This document shows positions 45,092 to 53,870 of a stretch of 64,000 nt of DNA, piece after piece. The DNA is from Cellvibrio sp. UBA7661. Its GTDB lineage: Bacteria > Pseudomonadota > Gammaproteobacteria > Pseudomonadales > Cellvibrionaceae. Numbering within the stretch: position 1 is the first letter of the stretch; every line of letters starts with the position of its first letter. The translations under genes were made by a program, and so were the position numbers. The notes under the pieces were generated by a model that saw only the letters and a program-made list of their open reading frames with translations, was not told the origin of the DNA and made no database searches. The DNA lies in NCBI GenBank assembly GCA_002483365.1, contig DLHT01000017.1, forward strand, positions 355,795-419,794, read 5' to 3'.

Positions 45092-45562
45092 TTACCAGCG
45101 CTGGGCAAGTTGTTCGTCACTGTCTTTTGCCGATACCCAATAAGATTCAGGTTTGCTGTTGGGGTAGCGTTTCAATGTTTCTTTTTTCCAAAAAGGAGCG
45201 CTGGTTTTGAGTTTATCCATAATAAACTGAGCCGCTTTAAATGCGTCAGTGCGGTGTGCGCTTGATACTCCCACCAAGACAATCTGATCACCTGGCAAGA
45301 GCTTTCCAGTGCGATGTATTATTGTTACACGGAGTAATTTCCAGCGTGCGCTGGCAAGTTCACTGAGCTTTTCCAGCATGGCTGCTGTCATGGCAGGGTA
45401 GTGCTCAAGTTCAAGGTTGAGGAGTTGTTGTGGAGCTACAAAGTCACGGACTAACCCAGTAAATAATACTACAGCCCCGCACGGCGAGGTTACGGTTTTT
45501 AATAATTCGTATTCCCCGGATAAATCAAAGTCATCTTCTTGAACCAGAATGCGGCTAAGCAT
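45092..45562 (-). CDS. moaE: Molybdopterin synthase catalytic subunit MoaE
   Basis: A 156-residue MoaE. With thiocarboxylated MoaD it puts the two sulfurs into precursor Z to make molybdopterin. Motifs are the FTGLVRD loop, LELEHYPAM, IIHRTGKLLPGDQIVLVGVSSAHR and the lysines of KTSAPFWKKE near the active site. It starts 8 bases after moaD. It is the last moa gene of the moaA-B-C-D-E run. Confidence 0.95.
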   Translation of the reverse strand: MLSRILVQEDDFDLSGEYELLKTVTSPCGAVVLFTGLVRDFVAPQQLLNLELEHYPAMTAAMLEKLSELASARWKLLRVTIIHRTGKLLPGDQIVLVGVSSAHRTDAFKAAQFIMDKLKTSAPFWKKETLKRYPNSKPESYWVSAKDSDEQLAQRW

Positions 45563-45570
45563 GAAATATC

Positions 45571-45819
45571 CTAGCCTCCCGTAACCGGTGGGAAAAAGGC
45601 CACTTCATCTCCCGCAGCAACGGTCGTGTCATTGTTTGCCATGGAGTGATTGACCGCGATGAGCAATTTTTTTTCTGAAAAATATTTTTCCCATTGTGGG
45701 TTATTCTGGATAATAAACGTTTTCAGTTGATCAACATTTTGCCCTGTAAAGTCATCGACAGAAAGCTCTGAGCACCCTAAACGTTCACGCAGGTCTGCAA
45801 AAAAACATACTTTGATCAT
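45571..45819 (-). CDS. moaD: Molybdopterin synthase sulfur carrier subunit MoaD
   Basis: An 82-residue ubiquitin-like sulfur carrier. ATG 45819 (MIKVCFFADLRERLG) with AGGGAA upstream is the family start; a longer frame from 45921 overlaps moaC and is not real. It ends in PPVTGG, the C-terminal Gly-Gly that is adenylated and thiocarboxylated. It starts 1 base after moaC and lies just before moaE. Confidence 0.95.
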   Translation of the reverse strand: MIKVCFFADLRERLGCSELSVDDFTGQNVDQLKTFIIQNNPQWEKYFSEKKLLIAVNHSMANNDTTVAAGDEVAFFPPVTGG

Positions 45820-45820
45820 A

Positions 45821-46333
45821 TTAATTTTCCCTGCTCCAGTCTCCGCTTTTACCGCCAGATTTTTGCTCAAGATAAATACTACTGATTTCCATGTTTTTAT
45901 CGACTGCTTTGCACATGTCATAAATAGTCAATGCGGCAACACTCACGGCAGTTAGTGCTTCCATCTCAACACCTGTTTGGCCGTTTGTAATACAACAAGC
46001 CCGAATGGATATTGAACCAACCGATAAATTGCAGTCAAAATCAATGCTAATTTTTGACAGTGCAAGCGGGTGACATAGCGGAATTAAATCGGCAGTTTTT
46101 TTTGCCGCCATAATCCCCGCAATGCGCGCACTAGCCAAGACATCGCCTTTTTTTAAACCGGCATTTTTAATCAGACCAATAACATTGGGCTGGGTAATGA
46201 CAATGGCACTGGCTACGGCAATGCGTTTAGTAATTGTTTTGTCACTAACATCTACCATGCAGGCCGCACCGTTTTGATCAATATGGCTCAGGGCAGCTTG
46301 CTTGTGATGAATAACGGGTGTTGTTGTAGTCAT
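45821..46333 (-). CDS. moaC: Cyclic pyranopterin monophosphate synthase MoaC
   Basis: A 170-residue MoaC, which with MoaA makes cyclic pyranopterin monophosphate. Motifs: ACMVDVSDKTITKRIAVA, KKTADLIPLCHPLALS, and TGVEMEALTAVSVAALTIYDMCKAVDK with the catalytic Lys/Asp; the C-terminal KSGGKSGDW is typical. The gene starts 4 bases after moaB. Confidence 0.96.
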   Translation of the reverse strand: MTTTTPVIHHKQAALSHIDQNGAACMVDVSDKTITKRIAVASAIVITQPNVIGLIKNAGLKKGDVLASARIAGIMAAKKTADLIPLCHPLALSKISIDFDCNLSVGSISIRACCITNGQTGVEMEALTAVSVAALTIYDMCKAVDKNMEISSIYLEQKSGGKSGDWSREN

Positions 46334-46337
46334 TGTT

Positions 46338-46892
46338 TTACCCCCGGGTTGCGCAATGCGGGCGTGTAGTCTTTTTTAAATGGGGAACAAAGTTGCAGGG
46401 GCCCTGGGTAGAATCCAATTGATATTTAATGATCTCATCCCATGCGGTTTTACAGGCATTGGTAGAGCCGGGCAGACAAAAAATTAACGTGTTATTGGCA
46501 AGCCCGGCAATGGCGCGTGATTGGATAGTGGATGTGCCAATGTGACGGTAGGATATTTGCCTGAATAACTCGCCAAAGCCTTCAACGGTTTTATCAAACA
46601 GCGGCTTCATTGCTTCGGGGGTTGAATCACGCCCGGTAAAACCGGTACCACCGGTAATTAAAACAACCTGAACTGCGCTGTCGGCAATCCACTGTGAGCA
46701 CTGCGCACGAATTTGGTAAATATCATCAATCACCAAGGCGCGAGCAGCGAGCTGATGTGATGCTTCCTGTAAACGTTCAGCCAATGCAGTGCCAGATGTA
46801 TCTGTCTCCAGATTGCGTGTATCCGATACGGTAAGCACTGCAATTGCTAAAGGTTGTGTCTGATCTGTGGTGTGATGCCCCATAGATTTCAC
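46338..46892 (-). CDS. moaB: Molybdopterin adenylyltransferase-family MoaB
   Basis: A 184-residue MoaB/MogA-like protein. The molybdopterin-binding motifs TVSDTRN, LITGGTGFTGRDSTPEA and LPGSTNACKTAWDEII are present. In bacteria MoaB is expected to adenylate molybdopterin or act in a related step. Two close starts (46892 and 46883) are possible. It begins 24 bases after moaA. Confidence 0.94.
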   Translation of the reverse strand: MKSMGHHTTDQTQPLAIAVLTVSDTRNLETDTSGTALAERLQEASHQLAARALVIDDIYQIRAQCSQWIADSAVQVVLITGGTGFTGRDSTPEAMKPLFDKTVEGFGELFRQISYRHIGTSTIQSRAIAGLANNTLIFCLPGSTNACKTAWDEIIKYQLDSTQGPCNFVPHLKKTTRPHCATRG

Positions 46893-46916
46893 TCCGCTAT
46901 TTCGGTGATAAAGATC

Positions 46917-47903
46917 CTAGCCTCCAATCATGGCAAGGTGACGGGTTGAGCCTGTGTTCTGTTGGTATAAATCATGTCCTGCGGTTTTGTGTATCAGCGC
47001 ATCGTGCAAAAATTGCATGACCGGTTGAGGGTCGTCACTTTGTAACAAATGACGGAGCGATTGATGTTTTTCAGCAAATAAACATAAATACAATTCTGCT
47101 TTGCTGGAAACTCGCAGACGATTGCAGTCGGCACAAAAGTTTTTGCTATAAGGCATGATCAGACCAATAGATCCCGCATAATCCGGGTGAATAAATTCTT
47201 TTGCCGGGCCGCTGTTGACACTGCGAATTTTGTGGGTCCAACCATCTGCCATGAGTTGTGCCTGGATACTATCGCCACTGAGATGTTGGCGGCTAAAAAA
47301 CGCAGCGTTATCACCGGTGCGCATAAGTTCAATAAAGCGCAGCGTAATGTTGCGTGTTTTTACAAACGCGAGAAAGTCGCTCATCTCGCTGGCATTTTGT
47401 TCGCGCAATAATACGGTGTTGATTTTGAGTTGGTTAAAGCCCAATGTTTGCGCCTGTTCCAAACCCAGTAAAATACTGCGCAATTTTCCGCTGCCGGTGA
47501 TGAGTTGAAACATCTCGGGGCGCAAACTATCGATACTGACATTCAATGCATCAAGGCCGGCTTTACGCCACTCATGCACATCTTTTTCCAAGCGAAATCC
47601 ATTGGTAGTGAGCGCCACTGATTCAATTCCGGGAATCGTTTTACAGCACCGGATAATCTCGCACAGGTCGCGCCGTAGGGTTGGTTCACCGCCGGTTAGA
47701 CGAATTTTTCGTGTGCCGAGTAGGGCAAACGCGGTGACCAAACGGCGAATTTCAGTGAGCGTTAAATCATCGCTCATGGAATGGCATTCACTACCATCTG
47801 GCAAGCAATAACTACAGCTAAAATTACATTTTTCGGTAAGCGATAACCGTAAATAAGTAAATGCGCGCGCAAATGTATCCGTAAGCGGATGTTCAACTAA
47901 CAT
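46917..47903 (-). CDS. moaA: GTP 3',8-cyclase MoaA
   Basis: A 328-residue radical SAM enzyme that begins Moco synthesis from GTP. ATG 47903 (MLVEHPLTD) has AAAGG 7 bases upstream, better than a TTG at 47918. The N-terminal cluster is C26-x3-C30-x2-C33 (CNFSCSYC). The second cluster is in FCADCNRLRVSSKAELYLC, and the C-terminus is a Gly-Gly (MIGG) as required for activity. It heads the moaABCDE operon. A NarL-type site (48059-48074) lies about 160 bases upstream in the shared divergent gap. Confidence 0.96.
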   Translation of the reverse strand: MLVEHPLTDTFARAFTYLRLSLTEKCNFSCSYCLPDGSECHSMSDDLTLTEIRRLVTAFALLGTRKIRLTGGEPTLRRDLCEIIRCCKTIPGIESVALTTNGFRLEKDVHEWRKAGLDALNVSIDSLRPEMFQLITGSGKLRSILLGLEQAQTLGFNQLKINTVLLREQNASEMSDFLAFVKTRNITLRFIELMRTGDNAAFFSRQHLSGDSIQAQLMADGWTHKIRSVNSGPAKEFIHPDYAGSIGLIMPYSKNFCADCNRLRVSSKAELYLCLFAEKHQSLRHLLQSDDPQPVMQFLHDALIHKTAGHDLYQQNTGSTRHLAMIGG

Positions 47904-48058
47904 AAAACACCTTTCCAAAGCGGGAGGCTTATCAATTTCTCAATAAACCCATTGGCTTAATACCATAGTCGGGATGACCTTAGGCTCTTAAGCTCGGCGT
48001 AATTGCATACTAGCGTGTTGTTTGTAAAAACATTATTGCCGTGAAGAGGTGGGGGTTT

Positions 48059-48074
48059 TACCCATAAGTAGGTA
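48059..48074. promoter_or_regulatory. NarL-type 7-2-7 site between moaA and trhP
   Basis: TACCCAT-AA-GTAGGTA: both arms match the NarL heptamer well with a 2-base gap. It is positioned to control the divergent moaABCDE operon and trhP. Confidence 0.7.
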
Positions 48075-48159
48075 GCGTGCGTGTGTTTGTGTTAGGTCAA
48101 ATAAAAAGTATGACGATGGCATTACACTGCACCCATTTAAATATTTTTGGGGTTTTATT

Positions 48160-49494
48160 ATGTTGCCTATATCTGAACCGGCTGCGGCTAAGCGAAAACC
48201 GGAACTCTTATCGCCAGCGGGTAGCTTAAAAGCAATGCACATGGCATTTGCTTACGGAGCAGACGCCGTATATGCGGGGTTGCCGAGATACAGTTTACGT
48301 GTGCGTAATAATGAATTTACGTTGGAAAATATGGCTTTGGGCATTGGTCAGGCTCATGACCTGCATAAGCTGTTTTATGTTGTAGTGAATTTGTTGCCGC
48401 ATAACAGCAAAATTAAAGATGTGGTACGCGATATGGGTGAAGTGATTGCACTCAATCCGGATGCGTTGATTGTATCTGATCCAGGAATAATCTATCTGTT
48501 GCGTGAATCTTTCCCGCATATCCCCTTACATCTATCGGTGCAGGCTAATACGATGAATTGGGTTGCAGTAAAATTTTGGCAAGCACAGGGTATCACCCGT
48601 GTGATTTTGTCGCGCGAGTTGGGGCTTGACGAAATTGCTGAAATCAAGCAGCGCTGTCCTGAGATGGAACTGGAAGTATTTGTGCACGGAGCTTTGTGTA
48701 TGGCCTATTCCGGGCGATGCCTTATTTCAAATTATATGAACAAGCGTGATCCTAACCAGGGTGCTTGTACCAATGCTTGCCGGTGGAGTTACTCGGCCGC
48801 AAACAGTGCAGAAAAAATAGTGGTTTCAGATCATGCTACATCACAATCTATTTATGTTGCAGCGTCGGATAATTTACACGATCAATATTTGCTGGAAGAA
48901 GATGAGCACGGAAGTTATCTCTTTAACTCCAAAGATTTGCGTGCGGTTGCTTTAGTTGAAAAGCTGATTGCTATTGGTGTGGACTCACTTAAGATCGAGG
49001 GGCGCACAAAATCACCCTATTATGCAGGGCGCACAGCACAGGTTTACCGTAAGGCGATTGATGATGCTTGTGCAGGAAAGCCGTTTGATGAATCGCTGTT
49101 GTATGAGCTGGATGGCTTGGCTAATAGAGGATATACCGAAGGCTTTTTGCGCCGTCATCATTTACAGGCTATGCAAGAGTATGCGCGCGGCCACAGTGTA
49201 GGCGAAGAACAAATAGTCGGCGAGGTGATTGGAAAGAATCACGCAGGAGAATTAATTATTAATGTTAAAAATAAAATTCTAGCGGGCGAGCAATATAACT
49301 TGATGACACCGAAAGGTAATTTCGCGTTTACACTGTCCCGGATGAGCAACCTACACGGAGAATCTATTCAATTGGCTCCCGGCTCGGGGCATAGGGTATG
49401 TATAACGCCTCCGTTGGGTATGGATTTGAGCGATGAAAAATGGCTGACTTGTGCGGTATTGATTAAAGCGCGAGAAGGCTCAGCTGCAGCGTAA
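48160..49494 (+). CDS. trhP: U32 family tRNA hydroxylation protein TrhP (YegQ-like)
   Basis: A 444-residue U32 (collagenase-like) family protein of the YegQ/TrhP branch, which makes 5-hydroxyuridine at tRNA position 34 using prephenate. Features: ELLSPAGSLKAMHMAFAYGADAVYAGLPRYSLR, then LHLSVQANTMNW, VFVHGALCMAYSGRCLISNYMNKRDPNQGACTNACRW (the cluster cysteines) and SLKIEGRTKSPYY. The C-terminal barrel domain with GHRVCITPP is present, separating it from the shorter UbiU and UbiV further right. A ferredoxin gene follows 113 bases downstream and could supply electrons. Confidence 0.9.
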   Translation: MLPISEPAAAKRKPELLSPAGSLKAMHMAFAYGADAVYAGLPRYSLRVRNNEFTLENMALGIGQAHDLHKLFYVVVNLLPHNSKIKDVVRDMGEVIALNPDALIVSDPGIIYLLRESFPHIPLHLSVQANTMNWVAVKFWQAQGITRVILSRELGLDEIAEIKQRCPEMELEVFVHGALCMAYSGRCLISNYMNKRDPNQGACTNACRWSYSAANSAEKIVVSDHATSQSIYVAASDNLHDQYLLEEDEHGSYLFNSKDLRAVALVEKLIAIGVDSLKIEGRTKSPYYAGRTAQVYRKAIDDACAGKPFDESLLYELDGLANRGYTEGFLRRHHLQAMQEYARGHSVGEEQIVGEVIGKNHAGELIINVKNKILAGEQYNLMTPKGNFAFTLSRMSNLHGESIQLAPGSGHRVCITPPLGMDLSDEKWLTCAVLIKAREGSAAA

Positions 49495-49514
49495 ATCATG
49501 CGCGAATATTACTG

Positions 49515-49597
49515 GTGAAAATGCAGAGTGAATAATACAGAGTGAACAATACAGAACGAACAATACAGAGCCAACAATACAGCGCCGATAATGCAGG
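49515..49597 (+). repeat. Degenerate 14-bp tandem repeat between trhP and the ferredoxin
   Basis: Six imperfect copies of a unit like GTGAACAATACAGA (variants GTGAATAATACAGA, ACGAACAATACAGA, GCCAACAATACAGC, GCCGATAATGCAGG). The last copy sits just before the ferredoxin ribosome site. Confidence 0.8.
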
Positions 49598-49607
49598 GCG
49601 AAACCAG

Positions 49608-49823
49608 ATGAAAAAAACAGCGCATCAGTTCTTGCTGGAAATTGATGGCTCTTGTATTAATTGTGATATGTGTGTGCCTGAGTGCCCCAGTGATGCTATC
49701 GCAATGGGGGAGCGCCACTATGTGATAAATATTGATACCTGTATTCGCTGCGAGGGCTATTATCCATCACCTACTTGTGTGGCGGTTTGTCCAATAGATT
49801 CTGTACGGAAAAAGATATTGTAA
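49608..49823 (+). CDS. YfhL-type 2[4Fe-4S] ferredoxin
   Basis: A 71-residue ferredoxin. Cysteines at 16, 19, 22, 26 (CINCDMCVPECP) and 45, 48, 57, 61 (CIRCEGYYPSPTCVAVCP) show the enlarged second cluster loop typical of YfhL/Allochromatium-type ferredoxins. ATG 49608 has AGGG 9 bases upstream; a longer frame from 49542 would translate the tandem repeat and is unlikely. It probably donates electrons to TrhP or another oxidoreductase encoded nearby. It is flanked on both sides by short tandem repeats. Confidence 0.9.
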   Translation: MKKTAHQFLLEIDGSCINCDMCVPECPSDAIAMGERHYVINIDTCIRCEGYYPSPTCVAVCPIDSVRKKIL

Positions 49824-49830
49824 TAAAAGG

Positions 49831-49983
49831 GATTCTATAAGAAAAAAGATTCTATAAGTAAACAGAAGCTCTATAAGTAAACAGAAGCCCTATAAGAAAA
49901 CAGAAATCCTATAGGTAAAAACTCCTATAAAGAATCAATCCCGTAAAAAAGTCCCGTAAAAAATTCCTGCAAAAAAGTCCCTG
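49831..49983 (+). repeat. Degenerate tandem repeats downstream of the ferredoxin
   Basis: Two repeat types in series. First are about six units around CCTATAAGTAAACAGAAG, 16 to 20 bases each. Then follow about three 13-base units around CCCGTAAAAAAGT. The tract is AT-rich and non-coding and lies in the convergent gap before the DGC gene. Confidence 0.75.
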
Positions 49984-49994
49984 TTAATCAATTA

Positions 49995-50372
49995 TTATTC
50001 TAACTGCCTGACAGGCAATAATTGATAAACGCTATTTAATGCTTTATGCATATCGCTTATGGAATAGTTTTGATGTTCCCGTTTTTTTAAGCCCAGGCTG
50101 CTTAATTCCAGATGCCAGGTAGGTTCAATATTGTGTTGATGAAGCACTTGTTTGACACAGGCAATTTTACACCCATCTAACGCAAGAATAGGGCGGCCGG
50201 ATTTTGCTATTTTTACCAGCCCCTTCACGTTGCCCCCAACCCCTGCGATACACGACATTTGCGCATGCTTTTCGCGGTCTAGAACAATCGCCAGATCATT
50301 GGCCATTTGAGCCAGATTGGAGCAGCCTGAACAGGAGTATACCAGTGGGAAGTATTCAATTTTTTTACTCAT
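49995..50372 (-). CDS. DGC-domain putative zinc-binding protein
   Basis: A 125-residue protein with the DGC motif (LALDGCKIACVKQVL) and an N-terminal CSGCSN pair, the four-cysteine layout of the DGC-domain family, proposed to bind zinc. ATG 50372 (MSKKIEYFPLVYSCSGC) has AGGAG 6 bases upstream; the ATG at 50417 is not supported. A perfect FNR/ANR box in class II position precedes it, so it is probably induced without oxygen. Such genes often lie in anaerobic respiration clusters; the function is unknown. Confidence 0.82.
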   Translation of the reverse strand: MSKKIEYFPLVYSCSGCSNLAQMANDLAIVLDREKHAQMSCIAGVGGNVKGLVKIAKSGRPILALDGCKIACVKQVLHQHNIEPTWHLELSSLGLKKREHQNYSISDMHKALNSVYQLLPVRQLE

Positions 50373-50416
50373 ATTCATCTCCTGAAGCGTTGATGAAATT
50401 ACATAAAGCACAACCA

Positions 50417-50458
50417 ATAGTAAAAAAATGTTGAACTAATGCGTTTGATTTTCATCAA
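50417..50458 (-). promoter_or_regulatory. FNR/ANR-dependent promoter of the DGC gene
   Basis: TTGAT-TTTC-ATCAA (50445-50458) is a perfect FNR/ANR consensus. On the minus strand a -10 TACTAT (50422-50417) places it at about -41.5. Confidence 0.85.
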
Positions 50459-50474
50459 GTGTTATTGCATGGCT

Positions 50475-51734
50475 TCAATGTTTCAAGAGGTTGCGGCGCT
50501 GTAGCTCGCCTGCCGCGTGTATAGGACGAACCTCAGTGAAGTACATCCACATTAAGGATGTCCAGATAATGCCGAACATAAACATAAATGCCGAGGAGCG
50601 GACGCCCGTTAGATCCACTAAGGCACCGAATAACACCGGTAAAATAAATCCACCCAGTCCGCCTGCCAATCCTACAACGCCAGAAACAACGCCAATATTG
50701 TGTGGGTAATCATCGGATATGTATTTGAATACGGACGCTTTACCAACAGCAAAGGCAATGCCCATGGTAAACATAATGATGGTAAAGCTGGTGGCGTTTA
50801 AGCCAAGATGAAAACTCATAGGGCCATTGATCGTGGTAATCACAATTTCAGTAGGCGGGTAGGATAGAAAAAATAAACACAGCAGTGATACCCACAGCAC
50901 CCACCAGGTGACGGTGTGCGCACCAAATTTGTCGGAGAAATATCCGCCCAGCGCGCGCAAAATGCCACCCGGTAAACTAAAGGCAACTGCTAATAACGCC
51001 GCCGTTTTTAAATCGAAACCGTATTCGGTGATGTAGTATTTTGTCATCCACAATGAGAGTGCGACATAGCCGCCGAATACAATTGAGTAGTACTGGCTGT
51101 AGCGCCATACACGCGGATCTTTTAACACCGCCAATTGTTGTTTGATCGTGATATTGCTGGTCGCCTTATGGGTGCTATCAGTAAAACTAAAAAACCAGAA
51201 TAACAGTGCAGTAATCAACATAAGCACAGCGTAAACTTTGGGAACCATGGTCCAGCCATAAGCGACAACAATTATCGGTGCAACGAGTTTAGTTACTGCT
51301 GCACCGGTATTGCCGGCACCAAATATTCCCATTGCTAATCCTTGCCGCTCTTTTTTAAACCAACGTGCGCAATACGCAATGCCAACAGTAAATGATCCGC
51401 CAGCAACGCCTACAAACAAACTTAATACTAAAAATTGCCAGTAAGCTTGTGCATAGGAAATTAGCCAAATAGGTATGACGGTTGAGATCATCAGTAAAAA
51501 AAATACAATTCGCCCACCGAACCTGTCGGTCCACATTCCCATTGGCAAGCGGATTAATGAGCCGGTTAATACGGGCATTGCAATCAATAAACCAAATTCC
51601 GTTTCATTGAGTGAAAGCGCTTCTTTGATGGGGATGCCGATGACCGCAAACATCATCCAGATCATAAAACAAATGGTAAATGAAAAGGTGCTGGCGATAA
51701 CAACAGACCAGGCTTTGTGTTCACTGCTTGCCAT
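50475..51734 (-). CDS. narK1: Nitrate transporter NarK, symporter type (NarK1-like)
   Basis: A 419-residue MFS transporter, the shorter NarK type thought to import nitrate with protons. Starting at ATG 51734 (MASSEHKAWSVV), with GGGAG 6 bases upstream; an upstream ATG at 51869 has no support. Signatures: GVAGGSFTVGIAYCARWFKKERQGLAMGIFGAGNTGAA and VVSGVVGLAGGLGGFILP, both nitrate/nitrite porter motifs. With the longer NarK at 39687-41303 it makes a pair as in Pseudomonas narK1/narK2. A NarL-type site lies about 130 bases upstream. Confidence 0.93.
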   Translation of the reverse strand: MASSEHKAWSVVIASTFSFTICFMIWMMFAVIGIPIKEALSLNETEFGLLIAMPVLTGSLIRLPMGMWTDRFGGRIVFFLLMISTVIPIWLISYAQAYWQFLVLSLFVGVAGGSFTVGIAYCARWFKKERQGLAMGIFGAGNTGAAVTKLVAPIIVVAYGWTMVPKVYAVLMLITALLFWFFSFTDSTHKATSNITIKQQLAVLKDPRVWRYSQYYSIVFGGYVALSLWMTKYYITEYGFDLKTAALLAVAFSLPGGILRALGGYFSDKFGAHTVTWWVLWVSLLCLFFLSYPPTEIVITTINGPMSFHLGLNATSFTIIMFTMGIAFAVGKASVFKYISDDYPHNIGVVSGVVGLAGGLGGFILPVLFGALVDLTGVRSSAFMFMFGIIWTSLMWMYFTEVRPIHAAGELQRRNLLKH

Positions 51735-51862
51735 AAAAAGCTCCCGATAAGCACAATTAAAATCATTTAACATTAACAATAAATTTTTCTGTTTTATCGG
51801 CAGTGTACTGCCAGGCGGGCAGTGCTTGCTATCGGGCGATAGCACTATGAATTGGTACTGCT

Positions 51863-51878
51863 TACTCACAAATAGGTA
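51863..51878. promoter_or_regulatory. NarL-type 7-2-7 site upstream of narK1
   Basis: TACTCAC-AA-ATAGGTA: an inverted heptamer pair with 2-base gap, about 130 bases before the narK1 start. Confidence 0.6.
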
Positions 51879-51913
51879 AGCGTTAACGCAGGTAAATTAC
51901 GATGGCTGGTGGC

Positions 51914-52807
51914 TCAGGTGTTATTACTAGTGGCAATAATCAATTCTTTTCCTGCTTGATCATGCCAAAAACCATTGCAGTCAGGATTTTCCAAAGGAAA
52001 TGTTGTCGGGGTGTGCAATTGTTGTTGAAAGCGTTCAAGCCATAAAAAAGTTTCATGCTCTTGTGGGCTTAAACGAATAATGTCGATAGTGTTTTGCAAA
52101 CCTTGCAGGTCATTGATTAAATTGTGGCGAAAGCCCGATTGGGTTTGTATGCCATTCAGTGTAAATAAACGCTCGCCCTCCTGACTGGTGACTGCTCTGC
52201 CTGCGGGGTATTTTTTGCAGCATAAATCACATTGATCTTTGGGTTTTCCTTCGGCTCGCGCAGTAAAACAGCGTGCGGACCAAGCTAGCGGTAAATGGCC
52301 AAAAGCAAATAGCTCGGTTGTAAAATACTCCCGCAGATCAGTTATTTCGCTGTTGTTTAACAGGGTACTGATCCAGCGTAAGGGCAATTCAACCGGTACT
52401 ACCCAGCGCTGCATGCCCATTTTCATTAAATACCGCAAACTGTGCTGGTTGTAGCAGTTGAGGGTATTGCCTGCTACGAAAGGTAGCCCCCGCTCATTGA
52501 GCAAACGCACAGCACCAATATCGTTCGCTTCAATTAAAAATTCACCGTTGTCGCAGTAGCGATTTAGCTCGCGCAAATCTGCTGGGGACTCCAATAGCGT
52601 CATAGTAGAGAGCACGACTTCTTTACCTGCTTCACGCAGTTGGTGCGCTATGGCGATGTAATCTTCCAAACGCAATTCGCGTCGTTTAGGACAAACTGTT
52701 TCGCCCAGGTAGATAATATCCACGTTGGATTCCGCTGCACTGCGATAAAAATCCAAAATGTTATTTTTATCCCAAAAATATAAAATCGGACCGAGTGAAA
52801 ATTTCAT
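51914..52807 (-). CDS. ubiV: O2-independent ubiquinone hydroxylation protein UbiV
   Basis: A 297-residue U32-family protein. ATG 52807 (MKFSLGPILYFW) has AAAGGGG 7 bases upstream, so a longer start at 52852 is rejected. The four cluster cysteines fall at 39, 180, 193 and 197, the same numbers as known in E. coli UbiV. With UbiU it hydroxylates ubiquinone precursors without O2, letting the cell make ubiquinone during nitrate respiration. It follows ubiU by 16 bases. Confidence 0.95.
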   Translation of the reverse strand: MKFSLGPILYFWDKNNILDFYRSAAESNVDIIYLGETVCPKRRELRLEDYIAIAHQLREAGKEVVLSTMTLLESPADLRELNRYCDNGEFLIEANDIGAVRLLNERGLPFVAGNTLNCYNQHSLRYLMKMGMQRWVVPVELPLRWISTLLNNSEITDLREYFTTELFAFGHLPLAWSARCFTARAEGKPKDQCDLCCKKYPAGRAVTSQEGERLFTLNGIQTQSGFRHNLINDLQGLQNTIDIIRLSPQEHETFLWLERFQQQLHTPTTFPLENPDCNGFWHDQAGKELIIATSNNT

Positions 52808-52823
52808 AATAAACCCCTTTCTT

Positions 52824-53831
52824 CTATCGCCATTGCCGTTCATAAGCGCCAAGGGTAGTTTGGCTGCCTTCTGCCAATTGCGTGAGCGCCGCCTGCCATT
52901 CCGTTTTGACTAAAAATTTTTCCGGAGTGGAGCGGCAGCAATCAATAGCCTGTCGCCATGCACGTGTCACTTGTGCAACGTAAGCGGCGCTGCGTTGACG
53001 CCCCTCAATTTTTAATGAGCGAATACCCAGCGCAAGTAATTCCGGCAATAACTCCATGGTATTTAAACTGGTGGGTTCTTCTAATGCGTGATAAGGCGTT
53101 GAGCCGGGTTCATCGGCGAGGGTAAAACGGCCTTTGCAAAGTGTGGGATAACCTGCGGTTTCGTTCGTGCCAAAACGATCAATTAATACGTTATTCAAAC
53201 GCGACTCCAACACGCCATTGTGATCTTCCCAGCGCACAAATTCGGCAGGAGAACAGGCGCCAAACGTGTTGGGCGATTGACCGGTTAAGTACGAACTTAA
53301 ATAACAGCGGCCTTCCGCCATAATGCACAGGCTGCCAAACGCAAATACTTCCAGGGGGGTAGTGCAGGAGTGCGCCAGATTTTTTACCTGGGCGATAGAC
53401 AATACGCGAGGTAAGACTACGCGCTGCACATTAAATTGTTGGCTGTAGAAATCGATTGCAGCAGCGTTAGTAGCTGAGGCTTGCACCGATAAATGCAGTT
53501 CTGCCTGTGGATAGCGTTCAGCTGCGTATTGCAGAATGCTTATGTCCGCGATAATCAGTGCATCAACACCAGACTCAACCGCTTCATCTACTGCTGCGCT
53601 CCAATGTTGCCAGTTATCCGGGTGCGCGAAGGTATTAATGGCCACATGCAATTTGCACTGGTGTTGATGTGCATAACGAACGGCTTCTTTGAGTTTAATG
53701 GCATCCAGATTTAAACCGGCAAAATGGCGAGCGTTCGTCTGGTTGCGCAGCCCAACATAAACCGCATCAGCTCCATTATCGATAGCGGCTTTTAATGCCG
53801 GAATATTGCCTGCAGGACACAACAATTCCAT
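52824..53831 (-). CDS. ubiU: O2-independent ubiquinone hydroxylation protein UbiU
   Basis: A 335-residue U32-family protein with 4Fe-4S cysteines at 169, 176, 193 and 232, the same positions as in E. coli UbiU. It begins MELLCPAGNIPALKAAIDNGADAVYVG. It forms a complex with UbiV for hydroxylation of the ubiquinone ring under anaerobic conditions. The gene is divergent from ubiT, and ubiV follows it in the same operon. Confidence 0.95.
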   Translation of the reverse strand: MELLCPAGNIPALKAAIDNGADAVYVGLRNQTNARHFAGLNLDAIKLKEAVRYAHQHQCKLHVAINTFAHPDNWQHWSAAVDEAVESGVDALIIADISILQYAAERYPQAELHLSVQASATNAAAIDFYSQQFNVQRVVLPRVLSIAQVKNLAHSCTTPLEVFAFGSLCIMAEGRCYLSSYLTGQSPNTFGACSPAEFVRWEDHNGVLESRLNNVLIDRFGTNETAGYPTLCKGRFTLADEPGSTPYHALEEPTSLNTMELLPELLALGIRSLKIEGRQRSAAYVAQVTRAWRQAIDCCRSTPEKFLVKTEWQAALTQLAEGSQTTLGAYERQWR

Positions 53832-53870
53832 CGTCTACCTCCAATGGTTTATAGCCAGCCTGATATTGGC

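Noticed and set aside
49515..49983. CRISPR-like array around the ferredoxin gene
   Set aside because: Units are 13 to 20 bases, directly adjacent, degenerate and without unique spacers; no cas genes are present.
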